Source of the DNA: Pseudomonas sivasensis
GTDB taxonomy: Bacteria; Pseudomonadota; Gammaproteobacteria; Pseudomonadales; Pseudomonadaceae
Length of the DNA stretch: 64,000 bases
Assembly (NCBI RefSeq): GCF_013778505.1
Contig: NZ_JAAOWU010000008.1
Location: forward strand, 124,001 to 188,000
Reading direction: 5' to 3'
In this document: piece by piece, positions 18,397 through 28,503 of the stretch
How positions within the stretch are numbered: the stretch's first letter is position 1
How the letters are laid out: the number at the start of each line of letters is the position of its first letter
Translations under genes and position numbers: made by a program
Notes under the pieces: generated by a model
Databases searched by the model: none
What the model saw: only the letters and a program-made list of their open reading frames with translations
What the model was told of the DNA's origin: nothing

Positions 18397-21300
18397 GACT
18401 CAACCGGCTCCAGGCTTTGCGGCTCTTTGCGCCAGCGACGACCCAGGCGATCGAAATACAGGTAGATCACCGGTGTGGTGAACAGCGTCAACACCTGGCT
18501 CACCAGCAGGCCGCCGACCATCACCAAACCCAGCGGCTGGCGCAATTCAGCACCGGAGCCGGTGGCCAGCATCAGCGGAACCGCACCGAACAGCGCGGCC
18601 AGGGTGGTCATCAGGATTGGCCGGAAGCGCAACAGCGCGGCCTGGTAGATCGCGGTCTGTGGGTCGAGACCCTGGTTGCGTTCGGCGTCGAGGGCGAAGT
18701 CGATCATCATGATCGCGTTCTTTTTCACGATACCGATCAGCAGGATGATGCCAATGATCGCGATCATGCCCAGGTCATTACCACTGAGCAGCAGGGCCAG
18801 CAATGCCCCCACCGCCGCCGAAGGCAAGGTCGACAGGATGGTGATCGGGTGGATATAGCTCTCGTAGAGCACGCCGAGCACGATGTACATGGTGACCACC
18901 GCCGCCAGGATCAGCAGCAAGGTGCTCGACAGCGAGGCTTCGAACGCCTGGGCTGCGCCCTGGAACTGGGTCTGCACGCCCACGGGCATGCCGATGTCTT
19001 TCTGCGCCTGGTTGATCAGCTCCACGCCCTTGCCCAGCGCCACGCCGGGAGCCAGGTTGAACGACATCATCACGGCCGGAAACTGGCCGATATGGGCAAT
19101 GGCCAACTGCGCCTGACGCTGTTCCACACGGGCCAGGCTCGACAGCCGCACTTGGCCGCCGTCGGTGGTTTTCACATGGATCTGGTTCAGTGCATCCGGG
19201 CCGAGGGTCTCACCGGACTGGGCCTGCAACACCACGCGGTATTGGCTGGCCTGGGTGTAGATGGTGGAAATCTGGCGTTGGCCGAAGGCGTCGTACAGCG
19301 CGTCGGTGATGGTCGACACACTGACGCCCAGGCGCGAGGCCGCATCGCGGTCGATCACCAGGTACACCTGCAGGCCTTTGTCCTGCAGGTCGCTGGCGAC
19401 GTCGGTAAGCTCCGGCAACTGGCCGAGGGCGTGCACCAGCTTGTCACTCCATAGCGCCAGCAACTCAGAGTCCGGGGAGGACATGCTGAATTGGTACTGG
19501 GTGCGGCTCACACGGTCTTCGATGGTCAGGTCCTGCACCGGCTGCATAAACAGGCGGATACCCACCAACTTGTCGATTTCCGGTTGCAGACGCGTGATTA
19601 CCTGGGCTGCGCTCAAGTCGCGCTGGCCGTGGGCCTTGAGGTTGATCAGCAAGCGTCCGCTGTTGAGGGTCGCGTTATCGCCATCCACACCGATGTAGGA
19701 CGACAGGCTTTCCACCGCCGGATCCGCCAGGATGATTTTGGCCAACGCCTGCTGGCGCTGACTCATGGCCGCAAAGGAAATCGACTGCGGCGCCTCGGAA
19801 ATACCCTGGATCACCCCCGTGTCCTGCACTGGGAAAAAGCCCTTGGGCACCACCAGGTACAGCACCACGGTAAGACCCAACGTGGCGATGGCCACCAGCA
19901 GGGTCAGCGGCTGGTGCTTGAGCACCCACTGCAACTTGCGCCCGTAGGCTTCGATCATCCAGTCGATCCAGGCGCCGCTGGCCTTGTAGAAGCGGCCCTG
20001 TTCTGCCTCTTTCGGCTCACGCTTGAGCAACCGCGCGCACATCATCGGCGTGAGGGTCAGGGACACTACCAGGGAAATCAGGATCGCCACCGCCAGGGTG
20101 ATGGCAAATTCGCGGAACAGGCGTCCCACCACATCGGCCATGAACAGCAGCGGAATCAGCACCGCGATCAGCGAAAGGGTCAGGGAAATCAGGGTGAAAC
20201 CAATCTGCTTGGCGCCCTTGAGGGCGGCGGCCAGGGGGGTCTCGCCTTCTTCGATGTACCGGGAGATGTTCTCCAGCATCACGATGGCATCGTCCACCAC
20301 AAACCCGGTGGCGATGGTCAAGGCCATCAGCGTGAGGTTGTTGATGGAGAACCCAGCCAGGTACATAACGCCGAAAGTGCCCACCAGAGACAACGGTACG
20401 GCGATGGACGGAATAATCGTGGCGCTGACCCGGCGCAGGAACAGGAAGGTCACCATCACCACCAGGGCAATGGCGATCAGCAATTCATGTTGTACGTCCT
20501 TGACCGAGGCGCGGATGGTCTGGGTGCGGTCGGTGAGGACGGTGACGTCGAGGCCGGCAGGCAGATTGTCGGTGATGCTCGGCAGCAACGCCTTGATGCG
20601 GTCCACCACCTCAATGACGTTGGCACCCGGCTGGCGCTGGATGTTCAGCAGCACCGCCTGGTTTTCATTGGCCCAAGCCGCGAGGCGCTCGTTTTCGGCG
20701 CCGTCGACGATCTGTGCCACATCTTTAAGGCGCAACGGCGCGCCATTGTTGTAGGCCAGGATCAGTTCGGCGTATTGCTGGGGCGAGACCAACTGGTCGT
20801 TGGCGTCGAGCATCGACACCCGGGTCGGGCCGTCGAAGTTACCCTTGGGTTGGTTGACGTTGGACGCCGCGATCAAGGTGCGCACATCCGACAAGTTCAG
20901 GCCATTAGCCGCCAGGGCTTCGGGGTTGACCTTGATCCGCACGGCCTGACGCTGGCCGCCAGCGATGCTGACCATGCCGACGCCACTGATCTGGGCAATT
21001 TTCTGTGCCATGCGCGTGTCGACCAAGTCATTGAGCTTGGGCAGCAACATGGTCTTGGAGCTGATAGCCAGGGTCAGCACCGGGGTATCCGCCGGGTTGA
21101 CCTTGTTGTACACCGGCGGCGCAGGCAGGTCCTTGGGCAGCAAATTGGTGGCGGCGTTGATCGCGGCCTGCACCTGTTGCTCGGCGACATCCATATTAAT
21201 GTCGAGGTTAAAACGCAGGGTCAGTACCGAAGCGCCGCCGGAACTGGTGGACGCCATCTGGGTCAAGCCGGGCATCTGCCCGAACTGGCGCTCAAGGGGC

Positions 21301-21494
21301 GCGGTAACCGCGCTGGTCATCACGTCGGGGCTGGCGCCGGGGTAGAGGGTCATCACCCGAATGGTCGGGTAATCCACCTGGGGCAAGGCCGAGACCGGCA
21401 GCAAGCGGTACGCGATGATGCCGGCCAGGACAATGGCCAGCATGCTCAGCGTGGTGGCGACCGGGCGAAGGATAAACAGCCGCGACAGGTTCAT
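18393..21494 (-). CDS. muxB: RND efflux transporter subunit MuxB (MdtB-like)
   Basis: A 1033-residue RND protein starting [20 protein letters not shown], with the standard twelve-helix topology and proton-relay motif [14 protein letters not shown] in helix 4. It is clearly paralogous to the next gene (both begin MNLS-x-x-FI-RPVAT) and forms the second half of the heterotrimeric pump. Start and stop codons overlap both neighbours by 4 bases, so translation of the whole operon is likely coupled. Confidence 0.92.
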   Translation of the reverse strand: MNLSRLFILRPVATTLSMLAIVLAGIIAYRLLPVSALPQVDYPTIRVMTLYPGASPDVMTSAVTAPLERQFGQMPGLTQMASTSSGGASVLTLRFNLDINMDVAEQQVQAAINAATNLLPKDLPAPPVYNKVNPADTPVLTLAISSKTMLLPKLNDLVDTRMAQKIAQISGVGMVSIAGGQRQAVRIKVNPEALAANGLNLSDVRTLIAASNVNQPKGNFDGPTRVSMLDANDQLVSPQQYAELILAYNNGAPLRLKDVAQIVDGAENERLAAWANENQAVLLNIQRQPGANVIEVVDRIKALLPSITDNLPAGLDVTVLTDRTQTIRASVKDVQHELLIAIALVVMVTFLFLRRVSATIIPSIAVPLSLVGTFGVMYLAGFSINNLTLMALTIATGFVVDDAIVMLENISRYIEEGETPLAAALKGAKQIGFTLISLTLSLIAVLIPLLFMADVVGRLFREFAITLAVAILISLVVSLTLTPMMCARLLKREPKEAEQGRFYKASGAWIDWMIEAYGRKLQWVLKHQPLTLLVAIATLGLTVVLYLVVPKGFFPVQDTGVIQGISEAPQSISFAAMSQRQQALAKIILADPAVESLSSYIGVDGDNATLNSGRLLINLKAHGQRDLSAAQVITRLQPEIDKLVGIRLFMQPVQDLTIEDRVSRTQYQFSMSSPDSELLALWSDKLVHALGQLPELTDVASDLQDKGLQVYLVIDRDAASRLGVSVSTITDALYDAFGQRQISTIYTQASQYRVVLQAQSGETLGPDALNQIHVKTTDGGQVRLSSLARVEQRQAQLAIAHIGQFPAVMMSFNLAPGVALGKGVELINQAQKDIGMPVGVQTQFQGAAQAFEASLSSTLLLILAAVVTMYIVLGVLYESYIHPITILSTLPSAAVGALLALLLSGNDLGMIAIIGIILLIGIVKKNAIMMIDFALDAERNQGLDPQTAIYQAALLRFRPILMTTLAALFGAVPLMLATGSGAELRQPLGLVMVGGLLVSQVLTLFTTPVIYLYFDRLGRRWRKEPQSLEPVES

Positions 21495-22789
21495 GCGCCG
21501 ACCTTTTGCGCCTTGCCAGCGTCAGCGCCGGTCTCCCCTTTCGCTGCCGGTTTGCCTTGCAGGTGCTCAGTCGGGGTGGTCGGGACTTCAGTGCTGTCGT
21601 TGACCACTTCGATTTCGCTGCCTTCCTTAAGGCGGTCGGTGCCTTCCAGCACCACACGGTCGCCAGCGACCAAGCCTTCCTTGATCACGGTGTTTTCACC
21701 GTCGGTATCACCGACCACAAGGGGCTGTACCTTGACCTTCTTGTCGCCATCAAGCTTGTAGACAAAGGTGCCCGCATTGCCGAACTGAATCGCGGCGGAC
21801 GGCGCCAGCAGCACGTTGTGCAGGGTGTCGGCCAGCAGGTGCACGTTGACGAACTGGTTGGGGAACAGCGCTTTGTCCTTGTTATCGAAACGCGCCTTGA
21901 ATTTCAGAGTGCCGGTGGTGACGTCGATCTGGTTGTCCAGGCTCTGCAACACGCCGACGGCCTGCTGTTTCACGTCGCCACGGTCCCAGGCTTCCACGGG
22001 CAGTTTGTTGCCAGCGTGGTAACGGGCGAGCACGGTTTCCAGGGTGTTTTCCGGCAGGGTAAAGGTCACGCTGATCGGCTGGGTCTGGGTGATCACGGCC
22101 AGGGCGGTGGTGTCGTTGGCGGCCACCAGGTTGCCGACGTCGAGCTGGCGCAAGCCGACGCGACCGGCGATCGGCGCGCGGATCTTAGTGAATTCAAGGT
22201 TGAGCTTGGCGTCGTCGACCGCGCCCTGATTGGTCTTGACCGTGCCTTGGTATTGCAGGACCAGCGCTTCGGCGGTGTCCAGGGTCTGCTTGGCGATACT
22301 GTCCTGGGCATACAACCCACGATAGCGTTCCACATCGACCTGGGCGTTTTTCAGCTGGGCCTGGTTCTGCATCAGCGTGCCCTGGGCCTGGAGTAAGGCG
22401 TTCTGGTAGCTGCGCGGGTCAATCTCGGCCAGCAGATCGCCGGCCTTGACCATCTGCCCTTCTTCAAAGGCGATCTTCATCAATTCCCCGCCCACCCGGC
22501 TGCGTACATTAATGGTGTTGAGCGCGGTAACAGTGCCCAATGCCTTGTAGTACACCGGAAACTCTCCCAACACCGCCGGCGCCACGCGCACCGGTATCGG
22601 GCCCGTGGAACCGCCGAAACCAGGGCGTGCCATGCCGGTTTTGCTGGTGTGCCCGGCCGGTGCGTCTTTTTGGGCCGCGCCGCCGGGCCAGAATTTCCAG
22701 CACAGACCGGCGATAACCAGCAGCACAAGCAGGCCGAACAGCCAACGACGGGAGTTGCGGGGGGAGGATTGCATGGAATGATCAACCAT
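21491..22789 (-). CDS. muxA: Membrane fusion protein MuxA (MdtA-like)
   Basis: A 432-residue periplasmic adaptor: N-terminal membrane anchor ([19 protein letters not shown]), a Gly/Pro-rich linker, then split barrel-sandwich (lipoyl) halves around a coiled-coil hairpin ([20 protein letters not shown] and [20 protein letters not shown]) and beta-barrel domains. The C-terminal tail after residue 390 is charged and low-complexity. First gene of the mux operon; the start could be ATG 22789 or the in-frame ATG 22774 ([10 protein letters not shown]), neither having a clear ribosome site. It links the RND subunits to OpmB. Confidence 0.9.
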   Translation of the reverse strand: MVDHSMQSSPRNSRRWLFGLLVLLVIAGLCWKFWPGGAAQKDAPAGHTSKTGMARPGFGGSTGPIPVRVAPAVLGEFPVYYKALGTVTALNTINVRSRVGGELMKIAFEEGQMVKAGDLLAEIDPRSYQNALLQAQGTLMQNQAQLKNAQVDVERYRGLYAQDSIAKQTLDTAEALVLQYQGTVKTNQGAVDDAKLNLEFTKIRAPIAGRVGLRQLDVGNLVAANDTTALAVITQTQPISVTFTLPENTLETVLARYHAGNKLPVEAWDRGDVKQQAVGVLQSLDNQIDVTTGTLKFKARFDNKDKALFPNQFVNVHLLADTLHNVLLAPSAAIQFGNAGTFVYKLDGDKKVKVQPLVVGDTDGENTVIKEGLVAGDRVVLEGTDRLKEGSEIEVVNDSTEVPTTPTEHLQGKPAAKGETGADAGKAQKVGA

Positions 22790-22860
22790 TGGGCGCGAGA
22801 GCTTCTTCTTTGGGAGGCTGAAAGATAAGCACTGGGGCGCATTAAGAAAAGCGCCTTTAC

Positions 22861-22931
22861 CGGCTATTTACCTTGGACTTACAACTTTTAACGTCTGGGT
22901 CTAGTCCGTCGGCTATTTGCCTAAACGTCTG
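22861..22931 (-). promoter_or_regulatory. Paired direct repeats upstream of the mux operon
   Basis: CGGCTATTTRCC occurs at 22861-22872 and 22910-22921, and AACGTCTG at 22890-22897 and 22924-22931, both in the same orientation, 60-140 bases upstream of muxA. They look like a duplicated regulator-binding element; the regulator is unknown. Confidence 0.45.
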
Positions 22932-22946
22932 AAGCACAAATGAAAA

Positions 22947-22968
22947 CGGCCTGGACTAGGCCAGGCCG
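22947..22968 (-). terminator. Rho-independent terminator of tpx
   Basis: Stem CGGCCTGG / CCAGGCCG (8 bp, 6-base loop) followed on the minus strand by TTTTC, about 50 bases after the tpx stop. Confidence 0.85.
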
Positions 22969-23019
22969 CAATCATGTATCACGCGTGTTACTGCAAAACG
23001 ACAGCATCCACGCAAACAG

Positions 23020-23520
23020 TTACTTCAGAACAGCCAGAACAGCTTCGTAGTTTGGTTCTTCAGCGATTTCAGAAACCAGTTGGGTGTGCAGGACGTTGTT
23101 GTTTTCGTCCAGAACCACCACGGCGCGGGCGGTCAGGCCGCGCAGCGGGCCATCAGCGATTGCCACGCCAAAGTCCTGAGCGAAAGCAGGATCGCGGAAA
23201 TCCGACAGGTTCTTCACGTTTTCCAGGCCTTCGGAGCCGCAGAAGCGTGCTTGGGCGAATGGCAGGTCGGTGGAGATGCACAGTACAACGGTGTTGTTCA
23301 GTTCGTTGGCCTGGGCGTTGAACTTGCGAACCGACGCCGCGCAAGTCGGGGTATCAACGCTTGGGAAGATGTTCAGCACTTTGCGCTTGCCGGCGAAGGT
23401 CGCCAGGGTGGCGTCCGACAGGTCGTTGGCAGTCAGGATGAAGTCTGGAGCCTGGGTGCCGACTTGCGGCAATTCGCCTTCAACCTTGACCGCGTTGCCT
23501 TTAAGGGTGACTTGAGCCAT
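23020..23520 (-). CDS. tpx: Thiol peroxidase (Tpx, atypical 2-Cys peroxiredoxin)
   Basis: A 166-residue periplasm-type/cytoplasmic peroxiredoxin that reduces H2O2 and alkyl hydroperoxides with thioredoxin. The peroxidatic Cys lies in [16 protein letters not shown] and the resolving Cys in [15 protein letters not shown], the Tpx spacing. Start ATG 23520 ([15 protein letters not shown]) has AAGGA upstream and matches the family length; an upstream extension would be non-conserved. Monocistronic, with its own terminator, and divergent from the glycosyltransferase gene. Confidence 0.95.
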   Translation of the reverse strand: MAQVTLKGNAVKVEGELPQVGTQAPDFILTANDLSDATLATFAGKRKVLNIFPSVDTPTCAASVRKFNAQANELNNTVVLCISTDLPFAQARFCGSEGLENVKNLSDFRDPAFAQDFGVAIADGPLRGLTARAVVVLDENNNVLHTQLVSEIAEEPNYEAVLAVLK

Positions 23521-23678
23521 GAACAGAATCCTTATGCTGGGTTTAGTTAAACGAATTCGAGAGGCGGAAGTTAACCACAAAGTGCCGTGCCTACCTACCG
23601 CCAGACACAAATTGTCATGCCCACAGGTTGTGGTTTAATTGCGCGCTTTTCGCCTGCCCTTAAAGGAAACCGTCGTCG

Positions 23679-24968
23679 ATGAATCCGCCTGCCACCAAAG
23701 TTCTGGTCATTGGTTATGTCTGGCCGGAGCCGCGTTCTTCGGCCGCTGGCGGGCATATGATGCAGATTCTTGAGACCTTTCTTACACAAGGTTGGGACAT
23801 TACCTTCAGCAGCCCTGCTGCACTCGGCGAGCACAAAGCCGACCTGCTCGCCCTGGGCATTGCCGAATGCGCCATCGAGCTCAATAACAGCAGTTTCGAC
23901 GACTTTATCCGCGAGTTCGCTCCGGATATCGTGCTGTTCGACCGTTTCATGATGGAAGAGCAGTTCGGCTGGCGCGTGGAGAAGTGTTGCCCCAACGCAT
24001 TGCGCGTGCTGGAAACCTGCGACCTGCAAAGCCTGCGCGACGCTCGCCAGCAACGGCTCAAGAACCACCTTAAGACCCATCCCGACAGCGACGACTTCAG
24101 CGCTCTGTTTGCGCCCGCCCTGGAAGATGAGTTCCAACTGATGGCCGACACCGACGTGGCCAAGCGCGAGATCGCGGCGATTTACCGCTGTGACATCAAC
24201 CTGATGATCTCCGACGTGGAAATGCGCCTCCTGACCGAGCAGTTCAAGGTGCCGGCCGCCCTGCTCCACTGGTGCCCGCTGATGCTGGAGCCCGTGACCG
24301 AAAACTTCGTCCCGTTTGACGACCGCGCGCATTTCCTCAGCATCGGCAACTTCCGCCACGCGCCCAATTGGGACGCTGTGCTGTGGATGAAGAACAGCCT
24401 GTGGCCGCTGATTCGACAACAATTACCCGGCGCGCAGCTGCATATCTATGGCGCTTACACCCCACCCAAGGCCACCGCCCTGCATAACCCGGCCCAGGGC
24501 TTTCATGTGATGAACTGGGCTGAAGATGCGCTACAGGTGATGAGCGCAGCACGCCTCTGCCTGGCCCCCCTGCGCTTCGGCGCGGGCATCAAGGGCAAAC
24601 TGGCGGACGCGATGTTGTGCGGTACGCCGAGCATCAGCACGCCGATCGGCGCCGAGGCCATGGGCGATGAGCAACCATGGCCCGGCATGATCGAAACCAG
24701 CGCGCCTGCCTTGGCCGCCGCTGCCGTGGCTTTGTATCAGGACCGCGAGCGCTGGACCCAGGCCCAGGAAGACGGCCGCCAGTTGATTGCCCGCCGCTAT
24801 GACCAGAACGTCCACGGGCCTGCGCTGGTGGAATGTCTGGAGCACTGCCGTCGCCACCTCGCCGCCCATCGTCGCGACAACTTTACCGGCAGCATGCTGC
24901 GCCATCACGCCCACAAAAGTACCCAGTACATGTCCCAGTGGATCGAGGCAAAAAACCGCGTGCTGTAA
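23679..24968 (+). CDS. Glycosyltransferase (GT4-like, GT-B fold)
   Basis: 429 residues from ATG 23679 (MNPPATKVLVIGYVWPEPRS). The N-terminal half has the open start of a GT-B Rossmann fold with AAGGHMMQ. The C-terminal half has the usual donor-binding features: IGNFRHAPNWDAVLWM, an EDALQVMSAARLCLAPLRFGAGIKGKLADAM stretch (here shown only in parts: LRFGAGIKGKLADAM) and IGAEAMG. The E-x7-E-like acidic motif is weak. There are no membrane segments. The acceptor and pathway cannot be told: no other sugar genes adjoin it, and the next gene is mtlR. Confidence 0.8.
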   Translation: MNPPATKVLVIGYVWPEPRSSAAGGHMMQILETFLTQGWDITFSSPAALGEHKADLLALGIAECAIELNNSSFDDFIREFAPDIVLFDRFMMEEQFGWRVEKCCPNALRVLETCDLQSLRDARQQRLKNHLKTHPDSDDFSALFAPALEDEFQLMADTDVAKREIAAIYRCDINLMISDVEMRLLTEQFKVPAALLHWCPLMLEPVTENFVPFDDRAHFLSIGNFRHAPNWDAVLWMKNSLWPLIRQQLPGAQLHIYGAYTPPKATALHNPAQGFHVMNWAEDALQVMSAARLCLAPLRFGAGIKGKLADAMLCGTPSISTPIGAEAMGDEQPWPGMIETSAPALAAAAVALYQDRERWTQAQEDGRQLIARRYDQNVHGPALVECLEHCRRHLAAHRRDNFTGSMLRHHAHKSTQYMSQWIEAKNRVL

Positions 24969-25041
24969 ACACCGACGCTGGCAGGGTCGCGCGCAAGGGG
25001 GCATTATTCGGGTCGCAACCAACAATAAAAGCGACGGCAGC

Positions 25042-25947
25042 ATGACCCGAGCAGCGCGAATCACCGACCCTTCCTACGAGCTGATGGACGATCACAATGG
25101 TCTGTCCATCATCTATCGCCAGCATGGTTTCCCCTGTCCGCTGGTGCGCTGGCATTTCCACAAGGAATACGAACTGCACCTGATCGTCGCCAGCTCGGGC
25201 AAGGTGTTTATCGGCGACTACATCGGTAATTTCTACCCTGAAAGCCTCTTCCTCACCGGCCCCAACCTGCCCCATAACTGGATCAGCCAGGTGGAAGAAG
25301 ACGAGGTGGTGCCCAAGCGCGACATGCTGGTGAACTTCACCGATGAATTACTGGAAAACGGCAGCCATATCTTCACCGAGCTGAAAACCCTCACCCCACT
25401 GCTGGAACGTGCCCAGTACGGCATCGAGTTTCGTTGCAGAAAGACCATTGCCCAGGCCATGACCCTGATGCAACGCATCGAGGACGCGCAGGGTATGGCG
25501 CGCCTGGGGCACTTCTTTATCTTGCTGGAAGTGTTGAGTACCTGTGAGGACTACCAACTGCTGTCCGGCGTGACCACGCCGCAACTGGCCGATGAACACA
25601 GCATCGACCGTACCAACCGGGCGGTGGATTACATCTTCGCCCACTACGCGCGGGAGTTGCCGCTGGAGGAAGTGGCGGAACACTTGGGCATGAAGCCCAC
25701 GTATTTTTCCCGGGTGTTCAAGCAGGCCACCGGGCGCACATTTATCGAATTCGTCAACAGACTGCGCATCAGCAAGTCATGCGAGTTACTGGCAGATGGC
25801 GACAAGGCCGTCACCGATGTGTGCTTTGAGTCGGGGTTCAACAATATCTCCAACTTCAACCGACGTTTTCAGCAGCTTAAGGGCATGACCCCTTCCCACT
25901 ACCGGCGCCTGGCGGTGCAACGGCTGACCGAGCAGAACCTGGCTTGA
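25042..25947 (+). CDS. mtlR: AraC-family activator of the mannitol/arabitol operon
   Basis: A 301-residue AraC/XylS-type regulator. The N-terminal cupin-like domain (WHFHKEYELHLIVASSGKVF, FLTGPNLPHNW) should bind the polyol signal. The C-terminal double helix-turn-helix (PLEEVAEHLGMKPTYFSRVFKQ and KAVTDVCFESGFNNISNFNRRF) binds DNA. ATG 25042 is chosen because the long frame upstream runs back into the glycosyltransferase gene. It lies directly in front of mtlE in the same direction, the arrangement described for P. fluorescens MtlR, which activates mtlEFGKDYZ with mannitol, glucitol and arabitol. Confidence 0.93.
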   Translation: MTRAARITDPSYELMDDHNGLSIIYRQHGFPCPLVRWHFHKEYELHLIVASSGKVFIGDYIGNFYPESLFLTGPNLPHNWISQVEEDEVVPKRDMLVNFTDELLENGSHIFTELKTLTPLLERAQYGIEFRCRKTIAQAMTLMQRIEDAQGMARLGHFFILLEVLSTCEDYQLLSGVTTPQLADEHSIDRTNRAVDYIFAHYARELPLEEVAEHLGMKPTYFSRVFKQATGRTFIEFVNRLRISKSCELLADGDKAVTDVCFESGFNNISNFNRRFQQLKGMTPSHYRRLAVQRLTEQNLA

Positions 25948-25979
25948 AGGTTTCAACGGCTGTGTGACCGAGTGCAAAA

Positions 25980-26036
25980 AAGTATCAGTCCAAGTGCTCC
26001 CAAGGATTTGTCACAACCCCATTTGAAGGCTGTAAT
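25980..26036 (+). promoter_or_regulatory. mtlE promoter with likely MtlR half-sites
   Basis: TTGTCA (26008-26013) and TGTAAT (26031-26036) are spaced by 17 bases and give a plausible sigma-70 promoter. Just upstream, AAGTATCAGTCC (25980-25991) and AAGTGCTCCC (25992-26001) are direct repeats ending next to the -35, where a class II AraC-type activator would bind. The MtlR assignment is inference. Confidence 0.55.
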
Positions 26037-26125
26037 CAACGCACACTCTTCCTGACTCCTCGTAGGAAGACACAACAACAATAACTGTCCTTCTGTAGCC
26101 CCTGGGCGCGGAAATGGAGTGCGCG

Positions 26126-27448
26126 ATGAAGTTCACAGCAAAAGCACTGCTTGTCTCCACCTGCATGACAACCTGCATGACCCTCAGCGCCGTCAGCTTT
26201 GGCGCGCAGACCCTGACCATTGCCACCGTCAACAACAGCGACATGATCCGCATGCAAAAGCTCTCGAAGACCTTCGAGGCCGAGCATCCAGAGATCAAGC
26301 TGAATTGGGTGGTGCTCGAAGAAAACGTGCTGCGCCAACGCCTGACCACCGACATCGCCACCCAAGGCGGACAGTTCGACGTGCTGACCATTGGCATGTA
26401 CGAAGCCGCACTCTGGGGCGCCAAAGGCTGGCTGGAACCGATGAAGGATCTTCCGGCTTCCTACGACCTCGACGACGTTTTCCCTTCTGTGCGTGACGGT
26501 TTGTCCGTCAAAGGCTCGCTGTACGCCCTGCCGTTCTACGCTGAAAGCTCGATCACGTATTACCGCACCGACCTGTTCAAGGACGCCGGACTGACCATGC
26601 CCGAGCATCCGACCTGGACCCAGATCAGCGAATTCGCGGCCAAACTCACCGACAAAACCAAAGAGCAATACGGCCTGTGCCTGCGCGGCAAAGCCGGTTG
26701 GGGTGAAAACATGGCGCTGATCACCACCCTGGCCAACGGCTATGGCGCGCGGTGGTTCGATGAAAAGTGGCAGCCTGAATTCAACGGCCCCGAATGGAAA
26801 GACGCGCTTAACTTCTACGTCGACAACATGAAGAAATCCGGCCCGCCGGGTGCGTCCAGCAACGGTTTCAACGAAAACCTGGCGCTGTTCAACAGCGGCA
26901 AGTGTGCAATTTGGGTCGACGCCAGCGTGGCCGGCTCGTTTGTCACCGACAAGTCCCAAAGCAAGGTGGCCGACAGCGTAGGCTTCACCTTCGCGCCCCA
27001 CGAGAAGACCGACAAAGGCACTTCGTGGCTGTATTCCTGGTCCCTGGCGATCCCGACCAGCTCCAAGGCCAAGGACGCCGCCAAGGTGTTCACCAGTTGG
27101 GCAACCTCCAAGGAATATGGCGCATTGGTTGCCAAGACCGACGGCGTGGCCAACGTACCGCCTGGCACACGCAAGTCGACCTACAGCGACGAGTACATGA
27201 AGGCTGCACCGTTCGCCAAGGTGACCCTGGAATCGCTGAAAGTCGCCGACCCGACCAAACCGACGCTCAAGCCGGTGCCGTATATCGGTATCCAGTTGGT
27301 GACCATTCCTGAGTTCCAGGCGATTGGTACCCAGGTCGGCAAGTTCTTCTCCGGTGCGCTGACCGGTCAGCAAACGGTCGATGCTGCACTGACCGCCGCG
27401 CAGACCACCACCGAGCGTGAAATGAAGCGGGCGGGTTACCCCAAATAA
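26126..27448 (+). CDS. mtlE: Polyol ABC transporter substrate-binding protein
   Basis: A 440-residue periplasmic binding protein (solute-binding family 1) with a Sec signal peptide (MKFTAKALLVSTCMTTCMTL ... VSFGA) cleaved near residue 27. It is the receptor of the MtlEFGK transporter for mannitol, glucitol and arabitol. ATG 26126 is chosen because GGAG lies 7 bases upstream; an in-frame ATG 12 bases earlier would overlap that site. First gene of the operon, separated from mtlF by a 150-base gap with a REPIN, which could allow more binding protein than permease. Confidence 0.94.
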   Translation: MKFTAKALLVSTCMTTCMTLSAVSFGAQTLTIATVNNSDMIRMQKLSKTFEAEHPEIKLNWVVLEENVLRQRLTTDIATQGGQFDVLTIGMYEAALWGAKGWLEPMKDLPASYDLDDVFPSVRDGLSVKGSLYALPFYAESSITYYRTDLFKDAGLTMPEHPTWTQISEFAAKLTDKTKEQYGLCLRGKAGWGENMALITTLANGYGARWFDEKWQPEFNGPEWKDALNFYVDNMKKSGPPGASSNGFNENLALFNSGKCAIWVDASVAGSFVTDKSQSKVADSVGFTFAPHEKTDKGTSWLYSWSLAIPTSSKAKDAAKVFTSWATSKEYGALVAKTDGVANVPPGTRKSTYSDEYMKAAPFAKVTLESLKVADPTKPTLKPVPYIGIQLVTIPEFQAIGTQVGKFFSGALTGQQTVDAALTAAQTTTEREMKRAGYPK

Positions 27449-27470
27449 CCCTGGTCTCACCACAGTCAAA

Positions 27471-27558
27471 TGTGGGAGGGGGCTTGCTCCCGATAGCCAT
27501 CTACCAGTTGATGATTCAGTGACTGATACACCGCTATCGGGGGCAAGCCCTCTCCCAT
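27471..27558. repeat. REPIN between mtlE and mtlF
   Basis: Left REP 27471-27498 (TGTGGGAGGGGGCTTGCTCC...) and right REP about 27533-27558 in inverted orientation, with the inner part holding CAGTGACTG. It sits inside the operon, directly after the binding-protein gene. Confidence 0.9.
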
Positions 27559-27602
27559 CCTGACCGCATTCCGATCCTTGCTTCGCAATGGCCTTGATTA
27601 TC

Positions 27603-28493
27603 ATGAATACAGCACCCAAAAACCGCCTGGCCAACCCCGGCTGGTTCCTCGTCACGCCCTCGGTCGCCATGCTGTTGCTTTGGATGATCGTGCCCCTGGG
27701 CATGACCCTGTACTTTTCCCTGATCCGCTACAACCTGCTCTACCCCGGCGAAAACCAATTCGTGGGGCTGGAGAACTTCACCTACTTCATCACTGACTCG
27801 GGCTTCTTGCCCGGTGCCTCCAACACCCTGTTGCTGGTAGGTAGCGTATTGCTGATCAGCGTGGTGTTCGGCGTGTTGATCAGCGCGCTGCTGGAAGCCA
27901 GTGAATTCTTCGGTCGCGGCCTGGTGCGGGTGTTGCTGATTTCTCCGTTCTTCATCATGCCCACCGTCGGTGCGCTGATCTGGAAGAACCTGATTTTTCA
28001 CCCGGTGTCGGGAATCCTCGCTGCCGTGTGGAAGTTCTTTGGCGCAGAACCTGTTGACTGGCTGGCGCACTACCCGCTGCTGTCGATCATCATCATTGTG
28101 TCGTGGCAATGGCTGCCCTTCGCGATCCTGCTGCTGATGACCGCCATGCAGTCCCTCGACCAGGAACAAAAGGAAGCGGCACGTCTGGACGGTGCCGGCG
28201 CCATTGCGATTTTCTGGCACCTGACCCTGCCCCACCTGGCCCGCCCGATTGCCGTGGTGGTGATGATCGAAACGATCTTCCTGCTCTCGGTATTCGCCGA
28301 AATCTTCACCACCACCAACGGTGGCCCCGGCTATGCGTCGACCAACCTCGCCTACCTGATCTACAACCAGGCGCTGGTGCAATTCGACGTGGGCATGGCC
28401 TCGGCCGGCGGCTTGATTGCCGTGGTCATCGCCAATATCGCGGCGATCATCCTGGTGCGGATGATCGGCAAAAACCTGACTGACAAGCCTTGA
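27603..28493 (+). CDS. mtlF: Polyol ABC transporter permease 1
   Basis: An inner-membrane permease of the MalF/UgpA type. ATG 27603 (MNTAPKNRLANPGWFLVTPS, 296 aa) is taken; ATG 27588 in frame would add five residues and neither has a strong ribosome site. Six transmembrane helices and the EAA loop that contacts the ATPase (EAARLDGAGAIAIFWHLTLP) are visible. It works with MtlG and MtlK. The stop is 10 bases before mtlG. Confidence 0.92.
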   Translation: MNTAPKNRLANPGWFLVTPSVAMLLLWMIVPLGMTLYFSLIRYNLLYPGENQFVGLENFTYFITDSGFLPGASNTLLLVGSVLLISVVFGVLISALLEASEFFGRGLVRVLLISPFFIMPTVGALIWKNLIFHPVSGILAAVWKFFGAEPVDWLAHYPLLSIIIIVSWQWLPFAILLLMTAMQSLDQEQKEAARLDGAGAIAIFWHLTLPHLARPIAVVVMIETIFLLSVFAEIFTTTNGGPGYASTNLAYLIYNQALVQFDVGMASAGGLIAVVIANIAAIILVRMIGKNLTDKP

Positions 28494-28503
28494 GGGCCGC
28501 GCC

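Noticed and set aside
19491..21761. A 756-codon open frame on the plus strand opposite muxB and muxA
   Set aside because: It is the antisense of two well-recognised genes; long antisense frames are common in GC-rich Pseudomonas DNA. Its translation is rich in H, Q, G and R without any domain. The same applies to the long antisense frames at 1886-3067, 4113-5294, 15346-18054, 29199-31655 and 39344-40702.
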